A stretch of DNA of 64,000 nt from contig WOAB01000506.1 of assembly GCA_027886185.1 (NCBI GenBank), forward strand, positions 1,240,001 through 1,304,000. Direction: 5' to 3'. Position 1 is the first letter of the stretch, and each line of letters starts with the position of its first letter. The position numbers were made by a program, and so were the translations under genes. The DNA comes from Rheum nobile (Eukaryota > Streptophyta > Magnoliopsida > Caryophyllales > Polygonaceae). Under the pieces are notes generated by a model. It worked only from the letters and a program-made list of their open reading frames with translations. It searched no databases and was not told the origin of the DNA. Below are positions 22,321-33,851 of this stretch, piece after piece.

Positions 22321-23355
22321 ATGGCAATCATCACAAAGAGGGAATTTGACATCCTTGAGCTATCAGGCAAGAAATACCTCGAATGGAGGGTTGATGCCTT
22401 AGCTCACCTCAAGGCAAATGGCCTTGAGGGAACGATTGTGGAAAATAATAATACCACGCCCCAGGAGAAGGCGAAAGCCATTGTGTTCCTCCGCCACCAC
22501 ATACATGAAAGTCTCAAAACTGAGTACTTGTTTGTGGAAGATCCAAGAGAATTGTGGGAGAGCTTGAATGAACGTTATGGACATCAAAATGTGGTCCTGC
22601 TCCCACAAGCACTATACGAATGGAACAATCTAAGGTTCCAGGACTTTAAGTCCATATTTGAGTACAATAGTGCTATACATAAGATCACGTCTCAGTTGAG
22701 ACTATGTGGTAATGTGATAACCCAACAAGAAATGTTGGAGATAACTTTCTCCACTATGCATGCCTCTAATGTTGTGTTACAACAACAATATAGAGAGAGA
22801 GGCTTCAAGAGATACTCTGACTTATTGAAAGTCTTGTTGGTTGCTTATAATGATCTCTTGATGAAAAACCACAATCTAAGGCCTACTGGCTCCACATCAA
22901 TTCCAGAAGCAAATGTTGTGGATAAAAGGTTCCCAGATGGGGATGCCAACGAATATGGGCAACATTCACGATGCGATAATGGTTGTGGCCGTGGCCGTGG
23001 AGGCCGTGGTGGTCATGGTGGCTATGGTTGTGGTCAAGGCCACAACAAGGGCCATATTAATTATCGTGGTAATTATGGCAACCAGGGGAATGGCAAGCAA
23101 AAGGTCTAGACGGGTCAAATAAGATCCTTCCATAAATCGAAATCCACTTGCTATAGATGTGGCATGACTGGTCACTGGTCAAGGGTATGTCGTGTAGCTC
23201 CACACTTAGTGAAGCTATACCAAAGTGAGAAAAATAAAGAAAAGGCTACCGAGACCAATCATATTGAAGGTGTGAGTAATTCACACGTGACCAGTCTGGA
23301 TGTCGAAAATTTTCTCAATTTTGATAATTACGATGACTCTGTCTTAGAGGCTTAA
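22321..23355 (+). pseudogene. gag of Copia D with zinc knuckle
   Basis: ATG at 22321 begins MAIITKREFDILELSGKKYL; the UBN2-type Gag core follows (ELWESLNERYG, YEWNNLRFQDFKS, YRERGFKRYSDLL). A Gly/His/Arg-rich stretch is at about 22965-23060. A TAG at 23107 closes the first 262 residues, and the same frame continues to the CCHC knuckle CYRCGMTGHWSRVC (about 23150-23190) and ends at 23355. One nonsense change therefore separates the capsid part from its RNA-binding tail. Gag would build the particle and package element RNA. Confidence 0.8.
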
Positions 23356-23480
23356 ATGAAAATAATGACCTCTAAATATCTATGTTATTTGTTGTTGCAT
23401 GACGTTATGTAATGTCTTCTATTTCCTTGCACTATGTTTATCTTATTCTCTCGTAAGAATACCGTGTAATATAACTATCC

Positions 23481-26400
23481 ATGTGTATTATATCTGAAGT
23501 TTTTCTTACTAATGTCTTGATTCATCTTTTCCCCCTTTATCTAGAAAAGATGAACTCACCTGAAGTGAAACTTGATGGAAAGGAGAAATGTCTTCTAGAC
23601 AGTGCAACAACATACACCATTTTGAGAAACAAAGAGTTCTTTACTCATTTGAAAGCCTATGAAGGCAATGTTACTACAATATCGGGTGTGTCTAAACTCA
23701 TTGAAGGCTCCGGAAGAGCTATTGTTCTACTCCCAAGAGGAACAAAATTAGTGATAAATGATGCACTATATTCGATTAAATCTCGAAGGAATTTATTGAG
23801 TTTTAAAGATGTGCGTCATAATGGGTTTCATATGGAAACCATGAATGAAAATGGGAGAGAATAATTATGCATCATAAAATATGAATCTGGCCAAAAACAG
23901 ATCCTTGAAAAGATGCCAGGGCAAACCTCCGGATTATATCATACATATATTTATCCGTTTGAGGTCAATGCAACGATACATAAAATGTCATATGACCAAA
24001 CTGCATTCACATTATGACATGACCGCTTGGGTCACCCTGTATCAATAATGATGCACAAAATCATAAAGAGTTCACTTGGACATCCATTGAAGAACATTAA
24101 GGTTCTATCATCCAGTGATTTTAATTACACTGCTTGCTCACTTAGGAAGCTAAATATAAGGCCTTCAAAAGGCAAAATTGAAAGCGAAATGCCTGCATTC
24201 TTGGAAAGAATCCAAGGAGATATATGTGGACCAATTGCTCCACCATGTGGATCATTTCGAAATTTTATGGTGCTAATTGATGCATCCACACATTGGTCAC
24301 ATGTAAGTCTATTATCGACTAGAAATGCGGCATTTGCTAAACTCTTTGCTCAAATAATCCGATTAAGGGTGTAGTTCCCGGATTATGCCATAAAGAAAAT
24401 TCGGCTTGATAATGCAGGAGAATTTACATCCCAAACTTTCAATGATTTTTGTATGTCGATTGGGATTGATGTAGAGCATCCAGTGGCTCATGTTCACACA
24501 CATAATGGTCTTGTTGAATCATTGATAAAGCGATTACAATTAATCGCTAGACCATTGTTAATGAAATCCAGATTACCACCATCATCGTGGGGACATGCTA
24601 TATTGCATACTGTAGCATTGGTTCGGTTGAGACCAAGTGCAAACCATGAACATTCCCCACTGCAATTAGTATTTGGTAAGGAGCCGAACATTTCGCATCT
24701 AAAAGTATTTGGATGTGCTGTTTATATTCCTATTGCTCCACCTCAACGTACAAAGATGGGTCCACAAAGAAGATTGAGAATTTATGTTGGTTTCGAATCC
24801 CCGTCGATTATTAAATATCTCGAACCAACAACTGGTGATTTGTTTACAACAAGATTTGCTGATTGTCATTTTGACGAAAGTATATTCCCTAACTTGGGGG
24901 GAGAAAAGAAAAAGATGGACCCATAGGGGTTACATGGAATGCAACTGCATTATCTCACCTTGACCCAAGAACAAAAATGTGTGAACAAGAAGGTCAACAG
25001 ATCATTCATTTGCAGAATGTTGCAAATCAGTTACCCGATGCATTCATCGATACATAGAAGGTAACTAAGTCACATATACCTGCAGCAAATGCTCCTGCAA
25101 GGATTGACAGCCAGAAGCGTCCATTGCAAATGAGTCTACAACACGCCGGAAGCGTGGTAGACCACTAGGTTCAAAGAACTTGAAACCAAGGAAGCCAAAG
25201 AACCAAAAGGGTATGGCAGGAGATGCCACAATTGCCCTTGAGAGCAATGATAAAGGCAAAGAGATTGAAAATGAAAACATCTCAAACGAAAATGATATCT
25301 TGGATGAAGATCGAAATATTGATAATTTTGAGATTTCCATAAATTATGTATACACGGGTATACAATGGAATATAAATGATATCATTGTTGATGATATATT
25401 TGCCTACTCAGTGGCTATAGATATTGTGACTGAGGATGATGACATTGAGCCAAAATCAGTTGATGAATGTCGTCGAATGAAAGATTGGCCGAGATGGAAA
25501 GTGGCCATTCAGGTAGAATTAAAATCGCTTGAAAAGCGAGAAGTCTTTGGACCTGTAGTCCATACACCAAAGGGTGTAAAACCAGTCGGATACAAATGGG
25601 TATTTGTCCGAAAATGAAATGAGAAAAATGAAATTGTCACATATAACGCTAGACTTGTAGCCCAAGGTTTTTCTAAAATTCATGGAATTGATTATGAAGA
25701 AACATACTTTCCGGTTATCGATGCAACTACGTTGAGGTTTCTAATTGGCATGACTGTGTTTGAAAAAATACAGATGTGCTTTATGGATGTCGTGACTGCA
25801 TACTTATATGGGTCACTTGATACAGACATCTACATGAGAGTCCTAGAAGGACTAAAACTGCCTGAGTCCAACAACTCTGAACCTCGAGAAATGTTTTCTA
25901 TAAAAATGAGGAGGTCGTTGTATGGATTGAAACAATCAGGACGGATGTGGTACAACCGTCTTAGTGAATATCTCATGAAAGAAGGATATACGAATAATGC
26001 CACATGTCCATGTGATTTCATCAAGCGATCCAAGAATTGATTTGCTATTATTGCAGTCTATATAGACGATTTGAACATCGTCGGAACTTCCCATGAACTT
26101 CAAGAGACTGCGAAATATTTGATGAAAGAATTCGAGATGAAAGATCTTGGTAAAACTAAGCTTTGTCTTGGCTTACAAATTGAGCACCTTAAGGATGAAA
26201 TTTTTATCCATTAGTCTAATTATACTGAGAAAGTATTGAAAAGGTTTAATATGGACAAGGCTCATCCTTTGAGCTCTCCCATGGAAGTTTGATCTCTCAA
26301 TGTAGAAAGGGATCAATTTCGTCCTCGAGAAGAGGACGAAGATGTTCTTGGTCCAGAAGTACCATATTTAAGTGCAATCGGTGCTCTTTTTATTTAACTA

Positions 26401-27059
26401 ACCATACAAGACCAAATATTGCTTTTGTTGTGAATCTATTGTCCAAGTTTAGTTCTGCGCCTACAAGGATACATTGGAACGAGATCAAACATATATTCTG
26501 CTATCTCCGCGGCACACATGATCTTGGGTTATTCTATTGTAACCAAAGAGACGCTACCTTGGTCGGATATGCAGATGCAGGGTACTTATCAGACCCACAT
26601 AAAGCCAAGTCACAAAATGGCTATGTATTCACATATGGAGGCACAACTGTCTCATGGAGTTCAACAAAGCAAAATGTGACTGCCACATCATCTAATCAAG
26701 CAGAGTTGATTGCTTTGTATGAACCATGAAGAGAATGTGTGGCACTACGAGCAATGATCAAATTCATCCTAAAAGAATGTGGAATGAGGCCTATCACTGA
26801 CGACCCAACATTGTTGTATGAAGACAACTCAGCATGTGTTGCTCAGATGAAGAAACGCTACATCAAGGGAGACCGCACAAAACTTATATTGCCTAAATTC
26901 TTCTCTACTCATGAATTGGAAGAAGCTGGGGAAGTTGATATCCAACAAATCCGGTCGAACGACAACTTGGCAGATATGTTCACAAAGTCATTGGCTCCTA
27001 AGAAATTTGCAGAGCTAGTGTCCAAGATTGGAATGTGCAGACTCCGAGACATACGTTGA
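23481..27059 (+). pseudogene. pol of Copia D: protease, integrase, RT, RNase H (broken)
   Basis: Protease: CLLDSATTYTILR near 23590, with DSA where DSG/DTG is usual. Integrase: HDRLGHP near 24020, GDICGP near 24220, LDNAGEF near 24405 and NGLVESLIKR near 24510, which are the D, D and E blocks; the C-terminal part ends near 24900. RT: GYKWVFVRK near 25590, a TGA at 25615, ARLVAQGFSKIHGIDYEET near 25650, SLYGLKQSGRMWYNRL near 25920 and YIDDLNIVG near 26060. RNase H: GYADAGYLSDPHKAKS near 26570 and NLADMFTKSL near 26965, ending at 27056. At least seven in-frame stops (for example 23861, 24372, 25615, 26038 and 26726) prevent a full protein. Confidence 0.85.
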
Positions 27060-27084
27060 TCTCAAGGGGAGCACTGTACGCGCT

Positions 27085-27255
27085 ACACTCTTTTTCCCTT
27101 CGATCAGGCTTTTATCCCATTGGGTTTTGCCTGTCAAGGTTTTTAATGAGGCAGCATCAACGACGTATAATGGGATTCATAGTTGCACTCTTTTTCCCTT
27201 CGATCAGGTTGTTATCCCACTGGGTTTTTCCTGACAAGGTTTTTTTAACGAGGCA
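27085..27255 (+). repeat. Tandemly duplicated conserved 3' motif of Copia D
   Basis: A block starting actctttttcccttcgatc, through atcccaTtgggtttt, to ttaAtgaggca occurs at about 27087-27154 and 27187-27255 (period about 100 bp). The cccactggg core is self-complementary, and aggttt...aaggttt flanks it. The block lies between the pol stop and the PPT, outside the coding region. I recall similar blocks downstream of pol in other plant Copia elements, so a cis role in packaging or 3' processing is possible but inferred. Confidence 0.7.
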
Positions 27256-27305
27256 ACGTACTTCCATATCCCACAACAGTTCGAAGGTGAATATTCAAGG
27301 GAGAG

Positions 27306-27652
27306 TGTTATGAACATTTTAAAAGCATGAGAAGTTTATGAACATGTTATGTAACACATGTTTAATTAAGTATAAACACAAGTGTTGTATAAGTTTGACA
27401 ACTTAGATAGATTATTGGAGGTAAATAATAATGATGAATTATTCACCTTCTTTACATTGATATTAGTCAAGAATTGTATGCTACTATTGGCCTATAAATA
27501 GAGGCCTTAACCGTTATGAAAGATATACCAACAAAGAGCAAGAATACCTCTCTAAAGTTCTTGATCTCTCTCCATCTCTTCTAATACTTAAAGTTGTTTT
27601 AAGTGTTTCTTTATAAAGGTTTAAGTGATCTTGCCTTAATCACTTTATAACA
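27306..27652 (+). repeat. 3' LTR of Copia D
   Basis: 347 bp, TGTTATGAAC to TTTATAACA, preceded by the purine run AAGGGAGAG and followed by the target duplication GTTTT. Confidence 0.9.
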
Positions 27653-27840
27653 GTTTTCATTTTACTTTTTATGACATAATATATTTATGACATACACATA
27701 GCCCGTTAATAATTGAACGGTCCTTGACTTTCTCGATAATGATCGATTTATTTCTGTTCATTTTGTGAGAAGATAACTTTTCCTTATGTTAAATAGCCGT
27801 TCGGTTTTGAACCACTTTTTTTTTCTTCGCACCACACAGT

Positions 27841-28141
27841 AAACGCTACGAGGTAGTGTTTAACTAATATTTTTTAAACGCCATATGGTGGCGTGAGAGT
27901 TTTTTGGATTTATTGAGATTTAAAAAATAACGAAACTGGCTCGATGAAACCGAGTCAGATTTAAACGCTACAACGTAGCGTTTAAAAAAACACATTTCTT
28001 TAAACGCTACGACGTGGCATTTAAATAAAACACATTTCTTTAAACGCTACGACATGGCGTTTAAAAAAACATATTTTTTTAAACGCTACGACGTGGGGTT
28101 TAACAAAAAACACATTATTTAAACTTTACGACGTAGCGTTT
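27841..28141. repeat. Array of seven near-palindromic 19-21 bp repeats
   Basis: The repeated word is AAACGCTACG-a-CGTAGCGTTT, a palindrome around one base. Copies lie at 27841, 27876 (variant aaacgccatatggtggcgt), 27963, 28002, 28042, 28081 and 28121. The last five are spaced 39, 40, 39 and 40 bp apart, separated by A/T-rich spacers such as aaaaaacacatttct. The 27963 copy is nearly perfect; others carry one to three mismatches that weaken one arm. Each can form a short hairpin. No open frame or known element end was seen around it. Confidence 0.8.
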
Positions 28142-28555
28142 TTTTTAAAAAGTGGATTTTTGGCCGTTAGAAACACATGTTTTAGTTTTGAACATTATGT
28201 TAGTGTACAATTGTGATAAATTATATAATTAGCTAGAATTGGAAAGCTTTTGTTTGAATATATATAGCAATAGGTGATTTGCACTATTATTCCATCATGT
28301 AACGCGTAATACAAGGTTATGACGTTATATATCGATCGATCGATTAAGAGGTTTTTGTATGCTTGTATTTGAGTATTATATATGTATACCAAATTGAAAG
28401 AAACTTTTTGTCGTACTTATATGTATAAATTTCGTACGTAGTTAGCTTGTAACCTTAGTAATGCATAATTGTTCGTTAAAGATTATAATGAATGTAATAT
28501 TTGTATAATTATAATTGTTCAGGGTTATTTTGGATGAAACGCTTGAAAATGGAGA
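28142..28555. other. AT-rich spacer, nothing recognised
   Basis: No coding signal. A short (atcg)n run, atcgatcgatcgat, is at about 28331-28344. The minus-strand open frame at 28195-28392 shows no domain. Confidence 0.5.
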
Positions 28556-29534
28556 TCTTGTGTAGTTATATACAAAAGTTATATATTATATAACTATAGT
28601 TATATACTATAATTATAACCTTAGTAATGCATATCGTATTGTTATATACTATAGTTATATACTATGGTTATATACTATTGTTATATCGTATAGTTATATA
28701 CTATAGTTATATCATATTGTTATATACTATTGTTATATCGTATAGTTATATACTATAATGATATATTATGGTTCTATCATATAGTTATATACTATTGTTA
28801 TATCGTATAGTTATATACTATTGTTATATCGTATAGTTATATACTATGGTTATATCATATAATTATATACTACATTTATATCGTATAGTTATATACTATT
28901 GTTATATCGTATAATTATATACTATTGTTATATCGCTTAGTTATATACTATAGCTATATACTATAGCTATATACTATAGCTATATACTATAGCTATATAC
29001 TATAGCTATATACTATGGTTATATACTATAGTTATATCGTAATGTTATATACTATTGTTATATCGTATAGTTATATACTATAATTATATATTATGGTTCT
29101 ATCGTATAGTTTTATACTATTGTTATATCGTATAGTTATATAATATGGTTATATCGTATAGTTATATACTATGGTTATATCGTATAGTTATATACTATTG
29201 TTATATCGTATAGTTATATACTATAATTATATATTATGGTTCCTTCATATAGTTATATACTATTGTTATATTGTATAGTTATATACTATAATTATATATT
29301 ATGGTTCTATCGTATAGTTATAAACTATTGTTATATCGTATAGCTATATACTATGGTTATATCGTATAGTTATACTACTGTTATATCGTATAGTGATATA
29401 ATATTTTTATATCGTATAGTTATATACTATTGTTATATCGTATAGTTATATACTATTGTTATATCGTATAATTATATACTTATGTTATATTGTATAGTTA
29501 TATACTATGGTTATATGGTATAATTATATACTAC
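28556..29534. repeat. AT-rich satellite-like array, 13-bp half-units forming a 26-bp unit
   Basis: Almost 1 kb consists of gttatatcgtata alternating with gttatatactatt or its variants (gctatatactata, attatatactata). The 26-bp higher unit is clearest at about 28790-28930 and 29100-29220; a stretch of plain 13-mers (tatatactatagc) lies at about 28945-29000. Many units are self-complementary in part (tatagttatatactata). The array ends within a few bases of the broken end of Athila G at about 29541. Confidence 0.85.
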
Positions 29535-29541
29535 TATTATA

Positions 29542-32530
29542 GAAAACAATAGTATGAACGACCAGCCAGTCTCTCAAGCATCTGATCAATAAAAGGTAAA
29601 GGGAAATGATCCTTCCTGGTTACCGCATTCAGCTTACGGTAATCAATGCAGACTCGCCACCCGGTTTGCATTCGGGTTGGGACCAGCTCACCTTGCTGAT
29701 TTTCGACAACTGTAATGCCCCCCCTTCTTAGGGACGACATGTGTAGGACTTACCCACTTGCCGTCAGAGATGGGGTATATCATACCAGCATGCAAAAGCT
29801 TCAGAACTTCTTTCTTCACTACCTCCATCATGGGCGGATTCAACCTTCTCTGTGGTTGTCTGGAAGGTTTGGCTTCTCCTTCCAACATGATCCTGGGCAT
29901 ACATGTCGTGGGACTAATCCCCTTGATGTCCACAATAGTCCATCCTATAGCTGTCTTATGCTCCTTGAGCACGTCCACCAGCTGTTCTTCTTGACCCTTG
30001 GTGATCTTGTTCGAGATGATCACCGGCAATATATCATCCTCTCCAAGGAAAGCATACTTAAGGTGGGCTAGAAGTTGCTTCAATTCGACCACCGATTCCT
30101 GCACTATAGAGGGAAAAAGCTTCTCGTTGGGCAAGGTTAGTGGTATGGGCTGAGAGCCCGGTTAAATAAGAGGACGCTTCAAATAAGCATCCAATTCAAC
30201 GACAACTTCCTACAGGTTAGTAGATAATGCAAATTCCAAATTTGTATCCACTATAGCATTTTCCAAGACAACTTGTACATCTTCCAAACAACTGACATCA
30301 AAGACATCTTGCACAACTGGGTCAATCACATCAATAGAGCATAAAGAATGATCATCAGCAGGGTATTTCATGGCATTATAAATATTATACTCTACCCTTT
30401 CACCATCAAACTCCATGGTTAGCGAACCACTACTCATATCAATTTTAGTGTTGGCGGTCTTAAGAAATGGCCTACCTAACAGAACAGAGGTTGCATGCTT
30501 GTCATGTCCATATCCATCACAAAGAAATCAGCAGGAAAAATCAGCTTGTCAACCATCACAAGAACGTCCTCTACTACTCCTTTCGGATAAACATTGGAAC
30601 AATCGGTTAGTTGAATCACTACCCCAGTTTCATGCAATGGTCCAAGCCCCAAAGATTCATATAAAGAGTAAGACAACACATTAATAGATGCACCTAAATC
30701 TAACATGGCTCTTTCAACTTGGTGTCACCTATCACACAAGGAATGCTGAACATGCCAAGATCGCCACACTTCTTAGGTATTAGCCTTTGAAACACAGCAG
30801 ACACATGTTCACTCATCTTAACCTTTTGCTTCCCTTTCAATTTTTGGTTCCTTTTAATTGTACACAATTCCTTAAGAAACTTTGCATATCGAGGAACACT
30901 TTTAATCAATTTGAGCAAGGGAATATTTACCTCACATTTACTAAAGGTCTCGAAAATCTCCTTGTCGTTCTCCAGCTTTCGTGTGTCTTTAAGCGCCTCA
31001 GGGAATGGCGGATCTGATTTTTGGGAGCCGAGTGGAGGAAAATCCGGCCTTCTGTACGAGTTTTCAGCATCTGGGGCAAGGCCGCGATCGCAGCTTTGCC
31101 TGAGACTCGTTTTCTGCTGTTGCGTCTCTTTCCGCAACTTCTGGATTTGCAGCTGGTTCGTCCCTTTCAACTGAGGGAACGTTGCTCTCAATTATGTTGT
31201 CCAGCTGCCTCCCACTTCTCAGCATGACTGCATTAACATTCTGCCTCGGGTTCAACTCCGTCTGAGATGGTAGTTTACCCGAATCCTTAGCTTACAATTT
31301 GCTTAAGGCTTGAGAAATCTGCCCAACCTGAGTCTCCAAGTTCTGAATGCTCGACTTGGTATCATGTTGAAATTGTACCAGGCTACTCTGCACCGTGGTC
31401 ATATTTTGAGTAAGAGCTTTGATCATATCTTCTGCAGACATAGATGAACTCGGATTCTGTCCCTGAGGTCTAGGATTATATGGAGGTCTGAATTATTGTT
31501 GACCCCCAGGCTGTTAAAAGTGTTGCTGTTGCTGGAATTGCTGGTTTTGTGGTTTCCCATATCTCAAATTGGGGTGATCTCTCCACCCAGGATTGTAGGT
31601 GTTGGAGTATGGGTCATATCATGGTCTCGGAGGTCTGAAACCTCCCACAGCATTCACTTCAGCTTCAGGCTCTTGAAGTGTTGAACATGCATCCGTAGGA
31701 TGGAGCGTGTCATAACAGATGTCGCAAGCCTTAACTTGTTGCGGGTTACCTTTCACCATAAAATGCTTCATCATCTCCTTCAACTCGTTCACATCAGATT
31801 GCAGTGCATATGATGGATGAGAGTCGGCTGCTTTGACTGCGTGAGAGCTTGCTCTCTTGCTGAATTGCCTTGAGCCTTCAGATAGCTCAAAAAACATCTC
31901 AAAAGTTATAGCATGCGTTTTGTTTAGAGTATTACCTCCACAAGTTGCGTTCACCATTCTGCGCTCATCATCAAGAAGTCCTCCATACATATATAGAATG
32001 AGATCCTGATCAGAATAACCATGGTATGTTTGAATCTTCTTCAGGCTATTGAGCTTTGTTGCAGGAAAGTACTTCTCCAGAAAAGCTTTCTTCATCTTTG
32101 CCCATGTATCAATACTTTCCGGAGCTAGATAGTAAAACCAGTCATTGGCTAAAACATTCAAAGAGAAAGGAAAGGCCCTCAGCTTGATCTGATCTTCAGT
32201 AACCCCTCTCGGCTTCATGCTGGTGCAGACAGCGTGGAACTCAGAAAGATGCTTGTTGGGATCTTCGCCATTCATCCCATTGAAGTGGGGTAGCAAAAGA
32301 ATCAATCCAGACTTCAACTCAAAGTTTACACCATCAACTAGCTTAGGAAACTGCACAACAAGCGGTTATTGCTCTAAATTCGGTGCAGTTAACTGCCTCA
32401 AAGTTTGGTGTTCAGCCATCGCAACTTCGTTTGGTTGCTCACGAATTGCTCTTCGGTTTCTGAAAAGTGTCCGCTCGATTTTTGGATCACAATTCAGAGG
32501 TGAAGAATTAGTAGCACGGGTGTGAACCAT
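29542..32530 (-). pseudogene. gag-pol of Athila G (5' part only, broken)
   Basis: The start at 32530 gives MVHTRATNSSPLNCDPKIER; TAA near 32369 interrupts soon after. The retrotransposon Gag domain lies at about 31980-32340 (GVNFELKSGLILLLPHFNG, LANDWFYYL, KKAFLEKYFPATKLNSLKK). A Cys/His segment near 31680-31730 (CDICYDTLHPTDAC) is the knuckle equivalent. Protease: MLDLGASINVLSYSLYESLG near 30690. RT entry: KWVSPTHVVPKKGG near 29740, then VCIDYRKLNAVTRKDHFP near 29620. Several frameshifts (about 29720, 30450, 30700 and 31270) and stops break it. Gag would assemble particles and protease cleave the polyprotein; neither is possible now. Confidence 0.75.
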
Positions 32531-32593
32531 AAACAGGTTCACACAACAATTGATAAACAATCACACAAACACGAAAAGAATAGAACTTTAGAC

Positions 32594-32611
32594 TCCTCGG
32601 CAACGACGCCA
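32594..32611 (-). other. Primer-binding site of Athila G
   Basis: The minus strand reads TGGCGTCGTTGCCGAGGA, 4 nt inside the LTR. It closely resembles TGGCGCCGTTGTCGGGGA of element H, the tRNA-Asp-type site used by Athila elements. Confidence 0.7.
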
Positions 32612-32615
32612 AATT

Positions 32616-33851
32616 TGACAAGGCTTTTGTCGTTATCAAATAAACCTCAATAACCCAACTAATGTAGTCTGGCAAGTAAGGGTCAAACCCATAGGAAATC
32701 AAGCTACCTATCTTGTTTGCAAGAATCGTTTACCAATCATCAACGGTAACAAGGGGGGGGGGGGTTTGGTTTTAGTTATAAAGCTACAAAACTAACTAAC
32801 AGGAGTAACAAAGACGTAACAAAGTTGTAGACAAGTTTTAACAAAAGAGCTCAGCCATACAAATATCCACACTTCAGTTTGATTGATCGATCATCGATTA
32901 TCTCTAGTTCTTTAAACCAATGAATGTTCCAATTCCTTTTCTTAAGTTTATTAAGAGGACAACCAGACCCTGATAATACTAACTATCAAACAATCAAGAA
33001 ACTATCGAGATTCAATTCAATAGCAGCAATAAGTTCCAAGAATTTCAGCAGATACATCTAACATAAAACAACCAGCTTTATTTAGCATGCAAATCAATTC
33101 TCTTCTACAATAAACTATCACAACTAGTTCTAGAATATCGCAGTTGCTACTCTGAATCAGATATTTCAACCAGAAACGATCTAACTCTAGCAGAAGAATA
33201 ATACCAACGACCACTAGTTGATCAGACTAGTATAATCAGTATTAATCAAAGTGATTAAGTCAAGAGAATCAATAACATTCAAAGAAGTAGAACAAGTGTG
33301 ATAATCTTACAACCGAATCAAATGAAGGTTTCAATTGTCTGACTAAGCACAAGTAACTTAGTTCATTGTAGTCTTCCAAAACACAATAAAACTCTCAGTG
33401 AAAACTAAAACTGCCGTAATGCTAATGATGAATGATAATCAAAACCTAAAGAAAACTAAGTCCTTTTAACCTAAGTAAGAATCTTCTAAAAATAACCATA
33501 ACCGAAATATAATAATAAAATATAAAATAAAGGAAACAAAATAAACAAGTGAATCAGCGCGTGAAAATCTTCTGGATTCTGCACGACCGCGATCGCTGCC
33601 CTTGACCCACGCCCGCGGCTTGTTCTTTCCTGGCACTCAGTGAAATCTTCCTTGGCCGCGCCCGCTGCTTCCTTTCCGCGCCCGCGGCTTTGCTCTTCTC
33701 AGCTTCTGACGCTCCAAACTCACTAAAATCCACCCTTTCCTGTACTAATCTTTCCAACTCCTCAATCACAAATTAGCTCCTAAACTAATACAAACATCCC
33801 CAATAATGTACTAACAATCCCTAGTTACGCACTACAAAGTAGAGCGTATCA
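32616..33851 (-). repeat. 5' LTR of Athila G
   Basis: About 1236 bp. On the minus strand it starts TGATACGCTC and ends CCTTGTCA; element H starts TGATACAC, supporting the boundary. It contains GC-rich words (cgcgatcgctgcc, cgcccgcggc) at about 33586-33700 and a poly-G run (32754-32764). The partner LTR is missing, so LTR age cannot be judged. Confidence 0.65.

Larger units (their letters stand above)
21471..27652 (+). mobile_element. Copia-type LTR retrotransposon D (6.18 kb), structurally complete but decayed
   Basis: LTRs of 348 and 347 bp begin TGTTAT and end ATAACA, forming perfect 6-bp terminal inverted repeats. Flanks carry a perfect 5-bp target duplication, GTTTT (21466-21470 and 27653-27657). 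The internal order is gag, zinc knuckle, protease, integrase, RT, RNase H, which is Ty1/copia. The PPT CAAGGGAGAG abuts the 3' LTR. The gag type and the YGLKQSGRMWYNRL and YIDD motifs recall Ivana/Oryco-like elements, but the lineage is a guess. By eye the LTRs differ at roughly 15 of 347 positions, so insertion is moderately old. Confidence 0.9.
29542..33851 (-). mobile_element. Athila-type gypsy element G, truncated inside RT
   Basis: In minus orientation there is a 5' LTR (32616-33851), a tRNA-Asp-type PBS, gag, protease and the first part of RT. Coding stops at RSYYCFL, exactly where related element H continues DGYSGYFQI, and the sequence passes directly into the AT-rich array. Everything 3' of this (rest of RT, RNase H, integrase, ORF3, 3' LTR) is absent. 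At its 5' end the LTR is inserted in the gag of the SIRE-like element M. The Athila assignment rests on the LDLGAS protease, the DYRKLNAVTRKDHFPLPFID motif and the PBS. Confidence 0.8.

Noticed and set aside
27841..28141. CRISPR-like array (short repeats at about 39-bp spacing)
   Set aside because: The sequence is plant nuclear, spacers are A/T filler and similar to each other, there are no cas genes, and the repeats themselves are near-palindromes.
28556..29534. Replication origin or centromeric satellite
   Set aside because: AT richness alone does not support it; the array is under 1 kb and has no higher-order structure beyond 13/26 bp.
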